NCBI RefSeq assembly: GCF_024808255.1
Contig: NZ_JANTYS010000021.1
Coordinates: forward strand, 1 to 64,000
Source of the DNA: Mucilaginibacter dorajii
Lineage (GTDB): Bacteria; Bacteroidota; Bacteroidia; Sphingobacteriales; Sphingobacteriaceae
Reading direction: 5' to 3'
Length of the DNA stretch: 64,000 bases
The notes beneath the pieces are model-generated. The model made no database searches. It saw only the letters and a list, made by a program, of their open reading frames with translations, and was not told the DNA's origin. Made by a program: the position numbers and the translations under genes. The first letter of the stretch is position 1. The number at the start of each line of letters is the position of its first letter. Below, piece by piece: positions 26,098 through 34,947 of the stretch.

Positions 26098-28959
26098 ATG
26101 AAAACAATGAAAAAAGAATATATAAAACTTTTTGCCTGGATTTTTACGTTCGGTAGTGTTTCGGTCGCTTCGGCACAAACCACCAACGTTACTTCGGCAG
26201 ATTCTGCAAAAATCAATAAAACTAAACCTGTAACAGTTGATTACGGACTGCGTACCGAGCAGTTATGGAAAAGTACAGGAGCTGTTTATACCCTAAAAGA
26301 CGAAGAGTTAACCCATATGGTAACCGGCAACCTGTTAAATACCTTGCAGGGCCGCATACCGGGTTTAACCGTAGTAACAGGCTCTGGCGAACCAGGTTAT
26401 GATAACCCAACCCTGTACGTGCGCGGCCAAAGCAGCTGGAATATTGCCGGCAACCAGGTAGTAATTTATTTAGATGGTTTCCAGGTTGATATGGGGGCAA
26501 TTGCTTCACTATCGGCGTATGAAATTGAATCGGTTACGCTGTTAAAGGATGCCGCTGCCACTGCTATTTATGGCTTACAGGGCGGGGCAGGTGTACTAAG
26601 CATCCGTACAAAAAAGGGTGCTAACCTGCCACGCACCCAGATAACTGTTAACGGCCGGTACGGTATTTTAAGCGCGGTGCAGTTACCTACTACCATGAAT
26701 GCTTATGATTATACCCGTTTGTATAACCAGGCTTTGCAAAATGATGGTTTACCTATTAAGTACACCAATCCCGACTTGTACAAGGCAGGTAACGATCCTT
26801 TTCACCCCAATGTGAACTGGTATGATCAGGTACTTAAAAAGAACTCCACTATACAGGATTATAACTTTTCGTTCCGTGGCGGTAATGACATGGCCAAGTA
26901 TTTTGTGCTGATGAACTATACCGATTTTGAAGGTTTGTACAAAAATGCCAATGCCATTGATAAGGATTTTGGCACCAACGCGCGTTACAACAAAATCAAC
27001 CTGCGTGCCAATGTGGAATTGCAATTAAGCAAAAGCTTATCTGTAGAGGCCAATATCACTGGTATCACCGAGGATAAAAATACCCCTGCCGGTTTCACCG
27101 CCACATCGTTATTCAACAACCTGTTGGGCATTCCGGCGGCGGCCTTCCCGGTTAAAAATCCTAACGGTACCTGGGGCAACAGTTCGGTTTATAACTTTAA
27201 CCCGTTGGAACTTTTACAGCAAAACGGGGTGTACAGCTCACATACCCGTAACCTGCAAACCAATTTTGGTTTTGTTGAAAAACTGGATATCATTACTCCT
27301 GGTTTAGCTTTTAACGGGTCATTATCTTTCAGCAACCAGTATATCGGTACTTATCAAAAGCTGTTCTCGGTGCCATCTTATGAAATTACTAAAGATGCTA
27401 ACGATCAGCCGGTAATGGATGGCAGTGGCAACGTGGTTTACAAAACCATTGGTAGTGTAGGCCAAAGCATAGCCGATGGGGGCAACGTACACTGGAACCG
27501 TAATTCGGTTAAGCTTGGGTTTGATTATAACCGCAGCTTTGGCAAAAGCACATTTACCGGTATGTTATTGGCCCAAAGGCAAGGTTACAGCCATGATGGC
27601 CTGGTTTACCAGGTACGTACCCAAGGCTTATCGGGCAACGTAACCTATGATTACAGCCAGAAATACATTGTTAACCTATCGGCTGCCTACAACGGATCGG
27701 CCGATTATGCGCCTGGTCACCGTTATGGGTTTTTCCCTGCGGTTGGTTTGGGCTGGATAGCATCTAAAGAGGATTTCCTGAAAGATAATTTGGCTATCAA
27801 CTTTTTAAAGGTTAGGGCTTCATACGGTACTACCGGTAATATCAACGAGGCGTTTCGCTTTTTAAACGAGCAATACGCGGTTGGTGCCAACGGCTATATT
27901 GTAGGGACCGCCAACACCTATAAAAACGGGATGACCGAAGGTGCGTTTGCTAACCTTAACTCATCATGGGAGAAAAAAACTACGCTGAATATCGGTGTAG
28001 ACCTTACCTTATGGAAAAACCTACAGGCAACTGTTGATGTGTTCAGCGAAAAACGCACCGGCATCCTGGAGATCCCATCGGCAGATGTGCCTGCTTTCAC
28101 CGGCTTTAATTTGCAATACGCCAATACCGGCGAAGTAAAGAACAAAGGCTTCGAAGCATCACTTAATTACAACAACAACGTTGGCAGCTTCCAGTATAAT
28201 TTAGGTGGATCGGCGGCTTTTGCCCGTAACAAAATTACACAGCGATCTGAAAACGTGCAGCCTTACGCTTACCTGTATACCCAGGGTTACCGCCTTGGCC
28301 AAATGAAAGGCCTGGTTTATAAAGGGTTTTACCAACAGTCGGATTTTGATGCCAACGGCAATTTAAAAACGGGCGTAGTTTCATCATCATATGCCAACGT
28401 TAAACCCGGCGATTTGAAATTTGCCGACCAGGATGGCAATGGCATCATCAATGATTATGATAAAGTGCCATTAGGTTATGCCAAACTTCCAGAGATCACT
28501 TTAGGTTTCAACTTAGGCTTTAAATATATGGGCTTTGATTTTGCAGCCTACGGCGAAGGTGTTTTACACCGTACGGTGAGTCTGCTTGACGATGCTTATA
28601 TCTATACGCATCCGTTTGTAAATAACAATAACATAACACCATTTTCTGCAAACGCCTGGACACCGCAAACTGCCAACACAGCAACTACGCCTCGTTTATC
28701 AACCCAAAGCAATGCCAATAATGATCAGCAATCTGATTTTTGGTTGCGTAATGGTAATTTCTTTAAGCTACGTAGTGTAGAGCTGGGTTATACCTTGCCG
28801 CGGGTAGGTTTTTTAAAGAAACTGGATGCCATAAGGGTGTTTGCGAACGGTACCAACCTTATTGTTTGGGATAAAATAGACAACCTGGAGGCCGAGCGCC
28901 TATCAATGGGGTATCCTTTAATGAAAGTGGTGGCCTTTGGCTTAAAAGTGAAATTGTAG
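26098..28959 (+). CDS. SusC/RagA-type TonB-dependent transporter, short form
   Basis: A 953-residue SusC-like transporter. After a signal peptide (1-~26, cleaved at SAQ) only about 30 residues precede the plug, which starts near GLRTEQLWKSTGAVYTLK. Plug motifs are LQGRIPGLTV, LYVRGQSSWN, VVIYLDGFQV and VTLLKDAAATAIYGLQGGAGVL. The carboxypeptidase-like N-terminal domain that nearly all SusC proteins carry is missing, as is STN, so it should transport but not signal. It follows the first SusD by 23 bases and precedes its own SusD by 26, forming a second SusCD pair in the same operon. Confidence 0.92.
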   Translation: MKTMKKEYIKLFAWIFTFGSVSVASAQTTNVTSADSAKINKTKPVTVDYGLRTEQLWKSTGAVYTLKDEELTHMVTGNLLNTLQGRIPGLTVVTGSGEPGYDNPTLYVRGQSSWNIAGNQVVIYLDGFQVDMGAIASLSAYEIESVTLLKDAAATAIYGLQGGAGVLSIRTKKGANLPRTQITVNGRYGILSAVQLPTTMNAYDYTRLYNQALQNDGLPIKYTNPDLYKAGNDPFHPNVNWYDQVLKKNSTIQDYNFSFRGGNDMAKYFVLMNYTDFEGLYKNANAIDKDFGTNARYNKINLRANVELQLSKSLSVEANITGITEDKNTPAGFTATSLFNNLLGIPAAAFPVKNPNGTWGNSSVYNFNPLELLQQNGVYSSHTRNLQTNFGFVEKLDIITPGLAFNGSLSFSNQYIGTYQKLFSVPSYEITKDANDQPVMDGSGNVVYKTIGSVGQSIADGGNVHWNRNSVKLGFDYNRSFGKSTFTGMLLAQRQGYSHDGLVYQVRTQGLSGNVTYDYSQKYIVNLSAAYNGSADYAPGHRYGFFPAVGLGWIASKEDFLKDNLAINFLKVRASYGTTGNINEAFRFLNEQYAVGANGYIVGTANTYKNGMTEGAFANLNSSWEKKTTLNIGVDLTLWKNLQATVDVFSEKRTGILEIPSADVPAFTGFNLQYANTGEVKNKGFEASLNYNNNVGSFQYNLGGSAAFARNKITQRSENVQPYAYLYTQGYRLGQMKGLVYKGFYQQSDFDANGNLKTGVVSSSYANVKPGDLKFADQDGNGIINDYDKVPLGYAKLPEITLGFNLGFKYMGFDFAAYGEGVLHRTVSLLDDAYIYTHPFVNNNNITPFSANAWTPQTANTATTPRLSTQSNANNDQQSDFWLRNGNFFKLRSVELGYTLPRVGFLKKLDAIRVFANGTNLIVWDKIDNLEAERLSMGYPLMKVVAFGLKVKL

Positions 28960-28985
28960 TAGTAAATATTAGTAATTACGAAGAC

Positions 28986-30662
28986 ATGAAAAGAAATTAT
29001 TATATAACAGCAGCCTTGGTAATGAGTGCGTTACTGTACTCCTGTAAAAAGGATTACCTGGATGTGAAAACTATAAAGGCCGATATTACTGTAGATAAGC
29101 TATATGCAAATTATACTTACGTACAACAGGTAGTTTGGAACACATACAGTTATTTACCTGATGGATTTGCCAACCTCAACCTGGAATCGGCAACGGATAA
29201 TGCCGAAGCTACCAACGTGAGCGACAAAGCGCAGGCCTTTAATAACGGGATCTGGAACCAATACAGTAACCCCGACGATGCCTGGGCTTATAATTTTAAC
29301 GGCATAAGACAGGCCAATGAATACCTTCAAAATAAAGACAAGGTTGATATCAGCTACATTAAAGGCAAGATCACCTCAACAGATTCAACCACTTATTTTA
29401 ATGCCCGCAACAACGTAAAGTTTATGCAGGGTGAAGTGTTGTTTTTGAAAGCGTTTTTCTACATGGAACTGGTAAAGCGCTATGGCGGCGTGCCTATATT
29501 GGAGCAGCCACTTGATTACAGCAACACAGCCAGTTGGGATAATATCAAAAGAAACTCGGTAGATGAATGTATTAAATATATTGCCGACCTGTGCGATAAG
29601 GCAGCCGCCATTATCCCGGCCGATCTTTCGCCTTATTCATGGTATGATGATGGCCGGGTTACCCAGGGTGCTATCAAAGCTTTGAAGGCAAGAGCGCTTT
29701 TATATGGTGCAAGTCCGTTATTTAAAGATGCCGGCTCAACCACCACCTGGGCGCAGGCCGCCAAGGCATCGTATGATGTTATTGCCCTCAATAAATATTC
29801 GCTTGATGGCAGTTACGCTAACCTTTTTGGTTCAAATAACACCTCATCTAAAGAGTATATTTTTTATCGCCGGTATGGTGCAATCAATTACCTGGAATAT
29901 AACAATTTTCCTATCGCGTTTCAAAACAGTAATGGCAACAGCATTACGCCTACCGAGAATTTTGTGAACGATTATGAAGTGGTAACAGCGGGCACAGCCG
30001 TTCCGTTTGATTGGGCTAACCCAACACACGCGGCAGCACCATACAGCAACCGCGATCCTCGTTTTGCAGCTACCGTAGTTTACAACGGGAGTTCATTTAA
30101 AGGTAGCGTGATACAAACCTATACAGGCGGCAGCAGTGGTTTGCCAAAGCAAAATGCTACCAAAACAGGCTATTACCTGTCAAAATGGGTTAATCAATCG
30201 GTCGATTTAACAAATGCTACCACTGCTAACCACGCCTGGGGTTATTTCAGGTACGGCGAAACCCTGTTGAACTTTGCCGAAGCCATGTTTAACGCCTACG
30301 GTGCCGATGCCGACCCTGAAGGTTACGGGATGACAGCTTTAAAGGCCATTAACCTGGTTAGGCAGCGCGCAGGTATGCCCGCAATAACGGCGGCACAATT
30401 AAACCAGACCCGTATTGAGCATGAGCGTAATGTAGAGCTAAGCTTTGAAAACCAGCGTTTGTGGGATGTTCGCCGCTGGAAAAAGGGTGTAGCGTACTTT
30501 AATGGATCGGTAAACCGGATAGAGATCACCAATGCTGGTGCTACCAATACCTACGCGGTTAAAAAATTAGAGAACAGGGCGTTTTATGATAAAATGAACT
30601 GGTACCCTATACCACAAAGCGAAATTGCAAAAACACACTGGACACAAAATCCCGGTTGGTAA
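28986..30662 (+). CDS. SusD/RagB family lipoprotein
   Basis: A 558-residue SusD protein with lipoprotein signal (C20, LLYSC). Recognised by YNFNGIRQANEYLQNK, FFYMELVKRYGGVPILE, GYFRYGETLLNFAEAMFN, the HERNVELSFENQRLWDVRRW block and the C-terminal TQNPGW. It is the partner of the short SusC just upstream. A hairpin at 30671-30701 separates it from the next lipoprotein gene, which may lower expression of that gene. Confidence 0.93.
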   Translation: MKRNYYITAALVMSALLYSCKKDYLDVKTIKADITVDKLYANYTYVQQVVWNTYSYLPDGFANLNLESATDNAEATNVSDKAQAFNNGIWNQYSNPDDAWAYNFNGIRQANEYLQNKDKVDISYIKGKITSTDSTTYFNARNNVKFMQGEVLFLKAFFYMELVKRYGGVPILEQPLDYSNTASWDNIKRNSVDECIKYIADLCDKAAAIIPADLSPYSWYDDGRVTQGAIKALKARALLYGASPLFKDAGSTTTWAQAAKASYDVIALNKYSLDGSYANLFGSNNTSSKEYIFYRRYGAINYLEYNNFPIAFQNSNGNSITPTENFVNDYEVVTAGTAVPFDWANPTHAAAPYSNRDPRFAATVVYNGSSFKGSVIQTYTGGSSGLPKQNATKTGYYLSKWVNQSVDLTNATTANHAWGYFRYGETLLNFAEAMFNAYGADADPEGYGMTALKAINLVRQRAGMPAITAAQLNQTRIEHERNVELSFENQRLWDVRRWKKGVAYFNGSVNRIEITNAGATNTYAVKKLENRAFYDKMNWYPIPQSEIAKTHWTQNPGW

Positions 30663-30670
30663 AATAACAG

Positions 30671-30701
30671 GCTCATCGCGCTATGTTTTGGCGCGATGGG
30701 C
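30671..30701 (+). terminator. intra-operon hairpin after SusD
   Basis: An 11-bp stem (30671-30681 with 30691-30701, one G-T pair) with a nine-base loop and no real T tract. It is more likely an RNA-stabilising or attenuating hairpin than a full terminator. Confidence 0.5.
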
Positions 30702-30735
30702 TTCATGATTTGAATTATTAATTAAAAGATATTTT

Positions 30736-31770
30736 ATGAAAACTCATGCATCATCAATACTAAAATTGTCTGCCTGTTTAATGCTTACCATGGTGTTATC
30801 CTGCAAGCAGGAGTTTTTGGAAGGACCAAAAACTACGCCAACAACAATGGTTTACCTCCCACAGGCCGAAAAAACTAATGCCCTGGTAGCAGCGCTTACC
30901 GATACCAAATATGTGGTAGACAGCGTGGCAAACACGGCCAACTTTTCGGTGCCGGTATACCGTGGCGGCGAATCGAACTTTGCACCTTTAACTGTAGATG
31001 TGAGCGTTGACAATGCCGCTATCGCGGGTTTGATCACCTCTGGCGCGCTGCCTGCCAACACCGTGGTTTTGGATGCTGCCGATTTTACACTGGCGACTAA
31101 AGACACGGTTACGTTGGATAACAATATCATGAAAGGCAACATTGTACCCAAGATCAAAATTGCCCAAATGAGCAAGTACGCCGGCAAAACGCTGGCTATG
31201 GGTATTAAAATTGCCAATTCAACCAAACAAGCGGTTAACAGCGCTATGGATAAGGTGATCATTTACTTTAGTGCCGATGATTTCCTGGATGCTGTTACGC
31301 CTAAAAACAACATGGTTGATAAAACCAAGTGGAGTATTGTAAAATACGGCGACGGCGTAACCTTTAAGGTTAATGAAGACGGTAGTGTATTGGCAACCGG
31401 TGGTAACTGGGGCCAGCAAGGCATCCTGCAAACATTTGAAGTGCGTGCCAACAAACAATATAAAATTGACATGAACGTAGCCGGATCGGGTGCTACCGAC
31501 TGCTGGTTTGAAGTGTACGTAGGCAAAGCAGCCCCGGTAGCTGGCCAGGACTATAGCGACGGCGGTACCCGCATTGCCCTAAATACCTGGAATGGCTGCG
31601 GTAAAACACCTTTTGATGCTTTGCTGTCATCGCTTTCATGTGCCGGTAATGGCAACGTGGTATCATTCCCAACAGCGGGTACAGTTTACCTGGTAATTCG
31701 TTCAGGCGGTTCAAGCCTGGGAACAACGGGTATTAAGCTTACTAATATCGATTTCAGAAGGATAAATTAA
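30736..31770 (+). CDS. DUF1735-domain surface lipoprotein, putative glycan-binding
   Basis: A 344-residue lipoprotein (signal with C23, VLSC). Residues ~35-180 match DUF1735 (BT_3987-type N-terminal domain): VSVDNAAIAGLI, LDAADFTL, GKTLAMGIKIAN and AMDKVIIYFSADD are the typical blocks. Residues ~190-344 look like a beta-sandwich carbohydrate-binding or DUF5013-like domain (VDKTKWSIV start, many aromatic/Gly turns). Such genes usually end SusCD operons and encode surface glycan-binding proteins (SGBP). It is the last gene of the cluster and is followed by a strong terminator. The ligand is unknown. Confidence 0.82.
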   Translation: MKTHASSILKLSACLMLTMVLSCKQEFLEGPKTTPTTMVYLPQAEKTNALVAALTDTKYVVDSVANTANFSVPVYRGGESNFAPLTVDVSVDNAAIAGLITSGALPANTVVLDAADFTLATKDTVTLDNNIMKGNIVPKIKIAQMSKYAGKTLAMGIKIANSTKQAVNSAMDKVIIYFSADDFLDAVTPKNNMVDKTKWSIVKYGDGVTFKVNEDGSVLATGGNWGQQGILQTFEVRANKQYKIDMNVAGSGATDCWFEVYVGKAAPVAGQDYSDGGTRIALNTWNGCGKTPFDALLSSLSCAGNGNVVSFPTAGTVYLVIRSGGSSLGTTGIKLTNIDFRRIN

Positions 31771-31775
31771 TAAGG

Positions 31776-31803
31776 AAGCAGGGCGTACACTGCCCTGCTT
31801 TTA
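31776..31803 (+). terminator. terminator of the first SusCD cluster
   Basis: A perfect nine-bp G+C-rich stem (31776-31784 with 31792-31800) with a seven-base loop and a short T run, five bases after the stop codon. Confidence 0.85.
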
Positions 31804-31827
31804 AATGCTCTCGGGCTTATATTCAGG

Positions 31828-31980
31828 AGCTGTTTAATTTGTTTTTTCTGTAGAGGCGCATCACATGCGTCTCCAGCTATACAGAGTGGATTTGCAAATC
31901 GCGATTTGCCTGCCGATTTCCAAACTTGATTTGCACGCGGGAGACACATGTGATGTGTCTCTACAAAAAAATAAACAGCT
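31828..31980. repeat. MITE-like 153-bp palindrome
   Basis: Long imperfect inverted arms: 31828-31874 (AGCTGTTTA... then TGTAGAGGCGCATCACATG) and 31939-31980, its near reverse complement. The loop contains the exact palindrome GCAAATCGCGATTTGC. No coding capacity. The GTAGAGACGCATCACATG wording resembles intergenic palindromes I know from other Bacteroidota and cyanobacterial genomes. Confidence 0.75.
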
Positions 31981-32280
31981 TCTCAAATAGCCTTGAGATT
32001 TAGTTGATTAGCATATTAAATGCTATGGGCGTTCCCGGTGTGAGATCCGGGGGCGTTTTTTTTTGACATAAAAGCCTGGGTGAAAATAAAGCGACAGATA
32101 TTCAGGAAGCTTTTGTTTTGCCAATACGTTTTCAAGGGTGTTCCACCGGAACGGGTGGAACGCCTGGAACACCCCGAACACCTTTTCTTCTCAATATCAG
32201 GTAGTTAACGTTTTTGGAATGTAAACTTCGTGGAACGCCTTAGTTGTTCATTATCAGATATTTATGCAGTATTAGCAGTG
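31981..32280. other. convergent intergenic region with two hairpins
   Basis: No gene. A short CCCGG/CCGGG stem followed by a long T run lies at about 32041-32065 and may act as a terminator. A second element has exact 10-base arms GGGTGTTCCA (32136-32145) and TGGAACACCC (32165-32174), with an alternative inner pairing TTCCACC/GGTGGAA. Confidence 0.5.
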
Positions 32281-33672
32281 TTATACAATTTTCATGTTCT
32301 CCGCATCCCAATGGATCACCTTGTTTTCAAAATAGCTATCATTACAGGCCAGGCAGGGGGCGGCAGCCCTGAAGCCAAATACGGCGTCTTCCACAACCGG
32401 CTTGCCGGTGCGCATCGAATCAAAAAAGTTGGTAAAATGATCGTGAGATGAATTATAGCCATCGGGTACCCGGTAGCTGATATCAGGCGAAGTTGGTCGT
32501 TGCTGATCTGCCTGGGAGTAGCGTTTGTTATAATCGTCCATCAAAGCTTTTTGCTGTGCTTCGGTAAAGGTTGATAATGAATCCCAGCCACCTATGCCTG
32601 GTGCTGCGGGCATTTTATGTTTGCTGATGGTAAAGCTGTTTTCATCATCCAAATCAAGCACACCTTCGGAGCCTACTATTTTGGTGGTGCTGCGTTCACC
32701 TTCGCCACTGATAAAATTAACCCGTAAAGTCACCTGGAAAGCGGGATGTTCTTTGGTTTCGCCATAATGAATTACAGCGCTCATCACATCGGGCACGTTA
32801 CGACCATCTTTCCAATAAGCCAAATCACCAATGGAAAAAATGCGTTCTGGTCCTTTTGACCCGGTGATGAAATGGATGCCGCTCAACAGGTGTACAAACA
32901 GGTCGCCGGCTACCCCAGTACCATATTCGCGGTAGTTGCGCCACCTGAAAAAGCGCTTGCTATCATAATCGTATTTCATTTTGGCGTTTGATTGATACCT
33001 GGCCCAATCCACATTTTGCGGCGACGCGTCAAAAGGGATAGTATACTGCCAGGCACCTAAAGCACTTTGGCGGTTAAATGATGCCTCGATAGAATTGATC
33101 TGCCCGATGGCACCGCCCTCATATAATTCTTTGGCCTTTTTATAGGCGATGCTACTTACCCGCTGACTGCCCACCTGGAAAACCATTTTGGTATCCCGCT
33201 GGGCTTTAATTTCGGCAAGGCCCTGGCTTATCTGGTGTACCATTGGCTTTTCGCTGTAAACGGCTTTGCCGCTGTGCATGGCATCAATGGCAATCTGGCT
33301 GTGCCAGTTATCGCTGGTAGCAATAATTACGGCGTCGATGTCTTTACGGGCCAGTATTTCGCGGTGGTCGCCGGTAGTAAAAAGGGTAGAGCCATATAAT
33401 TCCTTTGCCCTGTCGAGCCGGCCTTTATACAGATCGCAACAGGCAACCAGTTCAACACCCGGAACGGTTAAGGCCGCGCGGGTATCATTAAAACCCATAA
33501 TGCCCATGCCTATGGTAGCAATGCGGATCTTGTCGTTTGGCCCGGTACGTTTTTCGGCCATCAGGATGTTCAGCTCATGCTCTTCTTTAGCCGCGAGACT
33601 ATTAAGCGTTGCAGAAGTGAGCAATACAGAAGCACCCAGGTGCTTAATGAATTTCCGGCGATCAGTTAACAT
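32281..33672 (-). CDS. Gfo/Idh/MocA-family oxidoreductase, Tat-exported
   Basis: A 463-residue NAD(P)-dependent oxidoreductase of the Gfo/Idh/MocA family, acting on sugars or sugar derivatives. The N-terminus has a twin-arginine motif (DRRKFIKHLG, R5-R6) and a hydrophobic stretch, so it is likely folded with its cofactor and exported to the periplasm. A Rossmann motif (IATIGMGIMG, ~51-60) and the family E-K-P lysine (YSEKPMVH, ~140) are visible, and the C-terminal half has the expected substrate-binding sheet. It converges on the SusCD cluster. It could process a product imported by that cluster, but this is context only. Confidence 0.88.
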   Translation of the reverse strand: MLTDRRKFIKHLGASVLLTSATLNSLAAKEEHELNILMAEKRTGPNDKIRIATIGMGIMGFNDTRAALTVPGVELVACCDLYKGRLDRAKELYGSTLFTTGDHREILARKDIDAVIIATSDNWHSQIAIDAMHSGKAVYSEKPMVHQISQGLAEIKAQRDTKMVFQVGSQRVSSIAYKKAKELYEGGAIGQINSIEASFNRQSALGAWQYTIPFDASPQNVDWARYQSNAKMKYDYDSKRFFRWRNYREYGTGVAGDLFVHLLSGIHFITGSKGPERIFSIGDLAYWKDGRNVPDVMSAVIHYGETKEHPAFQVTLRVNFISGEGERSTTKIVGSEGVLDLDDENSFTISKHKMPAAPGIGGWDSLSTFTEAQQKALMDDYNKRYSQADQQRPTSPDISYRVPDGYNSSHDHFTNFFDSMRTGKPVVEDAVFGFRAAAPCLACNDSYFENKVIHWDAENMKIV

Positions 33673-33882
33673 AGCTTTGATTAAAGTTTAAAATTGGTTA
33701 TGCTGATTGTAAGGCGCAATCATTGAGGTTTATATAAAGCAATTTAGTAAACCAAAATCAAAATGCAATAAATATTTATTGTAGTAGTGGTTTTACACCA
33801 ATGTTATTATGTTAAGGTTTTCTTCCCCCATAGGCTAGCGGGTGTACACATCTTTTTAATATTATCACGTTTAAGAAAACGT

Positions 33883-34025
33883 TGTCATTTCGAACCCCTG
33901 GAGGGCGGGATTTTGGAGGGCAAGGGTGAGAAATCTTATACGAGGGGCTGCGTTTGATCTTCGCTCGTATAGGATTTCTCTTTCGCGCCCCGCTCTTGCC
34001 CCACCTTCGCTCTATCGAAATGACA
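33883..34025. repeat. palindromic repeat bounded by GTCATTTCGA / TCGAAATGAC
   Basis: Terminal arms TGTCATTTCGA (33883-33893) and TCGAAATGACA (34015-34025), inner arms 33928-33944 and 33964-33980 (16 of 17 pair). Non-coding. The rest of the 33673-34146 gap shows nothing else I can name. Confidence 0.75.
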
Positions 34026-34146
34026 TTTTTCTTTTTAGAAAGTTATGTACACACAGTAATCCTGTAGAAGGAGGCTTTGTAGAAAAAATATGGGACAGCG
34101 CTCCATACTACTGTAGGTGGTAATCCTAACTTGGTCAAATTCGGCT

Positions 34147-34635
34147 TTACGATGACCGCCATTTAAAAGAGGTATTGTCAATAGCCCGCATGGTGCAAAG
34201 GATACCGTTTAAATGATCGTACTCATGTTGAAGCAGTTCGGATAGGGCGCCATCCATTGTCCATTGTCGCGGTTGCCATTGTTCGTCAAGGTAATTAATG
34301 GTTATTTGCTGATGGCGCTTTACCTTAACCAACAAATTGGGGAAACTCATGCAATCGTCCCATAACTCAAACATATCGGTACTCAGGTCGCTTAGCTCAG
34401 GGTTAATAAAAACAACGGGTTTATCGATATTCATATAGATGAGCCTTTTCATAATGCCCAACTGTGGTGCCGCTATAGCCCTGCCGAAATTATACCTTGC
34501 CCTGATCTGTTCCATCACGTTGTGCATATCTGCCACCCAGCCGGCTATTTGCGGCTGTTCTGTAGGTAAAACCGGTTGACACACCTGGTAAAGACGCTCA
34601 TCGCCAAGAAGTAAAAGATCATCTAATGTTTTCAT
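34147..34635 (-). CDS. Peptide deformylase-like protein (divergent)
   Basis: A 162-residue member of the peptide deformylase family, which removes the formyl group from nascent proteins. Motif III is intact (LQHEYDH, metal ligands H137 and H141, catalytic E138). The cysteine ligand C95 of motif II is present but in the context WDDCMSF instead of EGCLS. Motif I reads GRAIAAPQ (51-58) instead of GxGLAAPQ. All metal ligands and Q58 are therefore kept while the substrate-side residues differ. It is probably a second, paralogous deformylase rather than the housekeeping one, since the usual fmt neighbour is absent. It stands alone between repeats. Confidence 0.8.
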   Translation of the reverse strand: MKTLDDLLLLGDERLYQVCQPVLPTEQPQIAGWVADMHNVMEQIRARYNFGRAIAAPQLGIMKRLIYMNIDKPVVFINPELSDLSTDMFELWDDCMSFPNLLVKVKRHQQITINYLDEQWQPRQWTMDGALSELLQHEYDHLNGILCTMRAIDNTSFKWRSS

Positions 34636-34679
34636 GGTATGTTAGCATCTGGTTAGGAATGGTTTTGAAAAAGATATTA

Positions 34680-34905
34680 TAGTCAAAAAGATTCGTCGTT
34701 ACTTCGTTGTTCCTCATATCAATGGGCGTTTTGTAAAAAAAGTTTGTCATGCTGAGGAACGAAGCATCTATTCTACGCCATGCATGTCCGCCCTGAAAGT
34801 TCGCGAATAGATGCTTCGTTCCTCAGCATGACAGGGTGGATAGAAGAGTTCTTTCGTCACTTTCACAGTCCAAGGTTTTTAAAAATCGCAATGACGACCT
34901 GTTTT
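34680..34905. repeat. composite palindromic repeat with perfect 28-bp arms
   Basis: Arms 34746-34773 and 34805-34832 (GTCATGCTGAGGAACGAAGC...) are exact reverse complements around a 31-base loop containing TGCATGTCCGCCCTGAAAGT. Outer parts (GTTTTGTAAAAAA, ATGACAGGGTG, TCGCAATGACG) match 16913-17030. Non-coding. Confidence 0.8.
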
Positions 34906-34947
34906 TTCGTTTTTAAACAGCATCTTACAATTGTACAAATTGTAAAC

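Noticed and set aside
32230..32451. 73-codon plus-strand open frame near the oxidoreductase 3' end
   Set aside because: Mostly antisense to the oxidoreductase; no homology recognised.
33266..33691. 141-codon plus-strand open frame
   Set aside because: Antisense to the Gfo/Idh/MocA gene.
33926..34123. 65-codon plus-strand open frame
   Set aside because: Built on the GTCATTTCGA palindrome.
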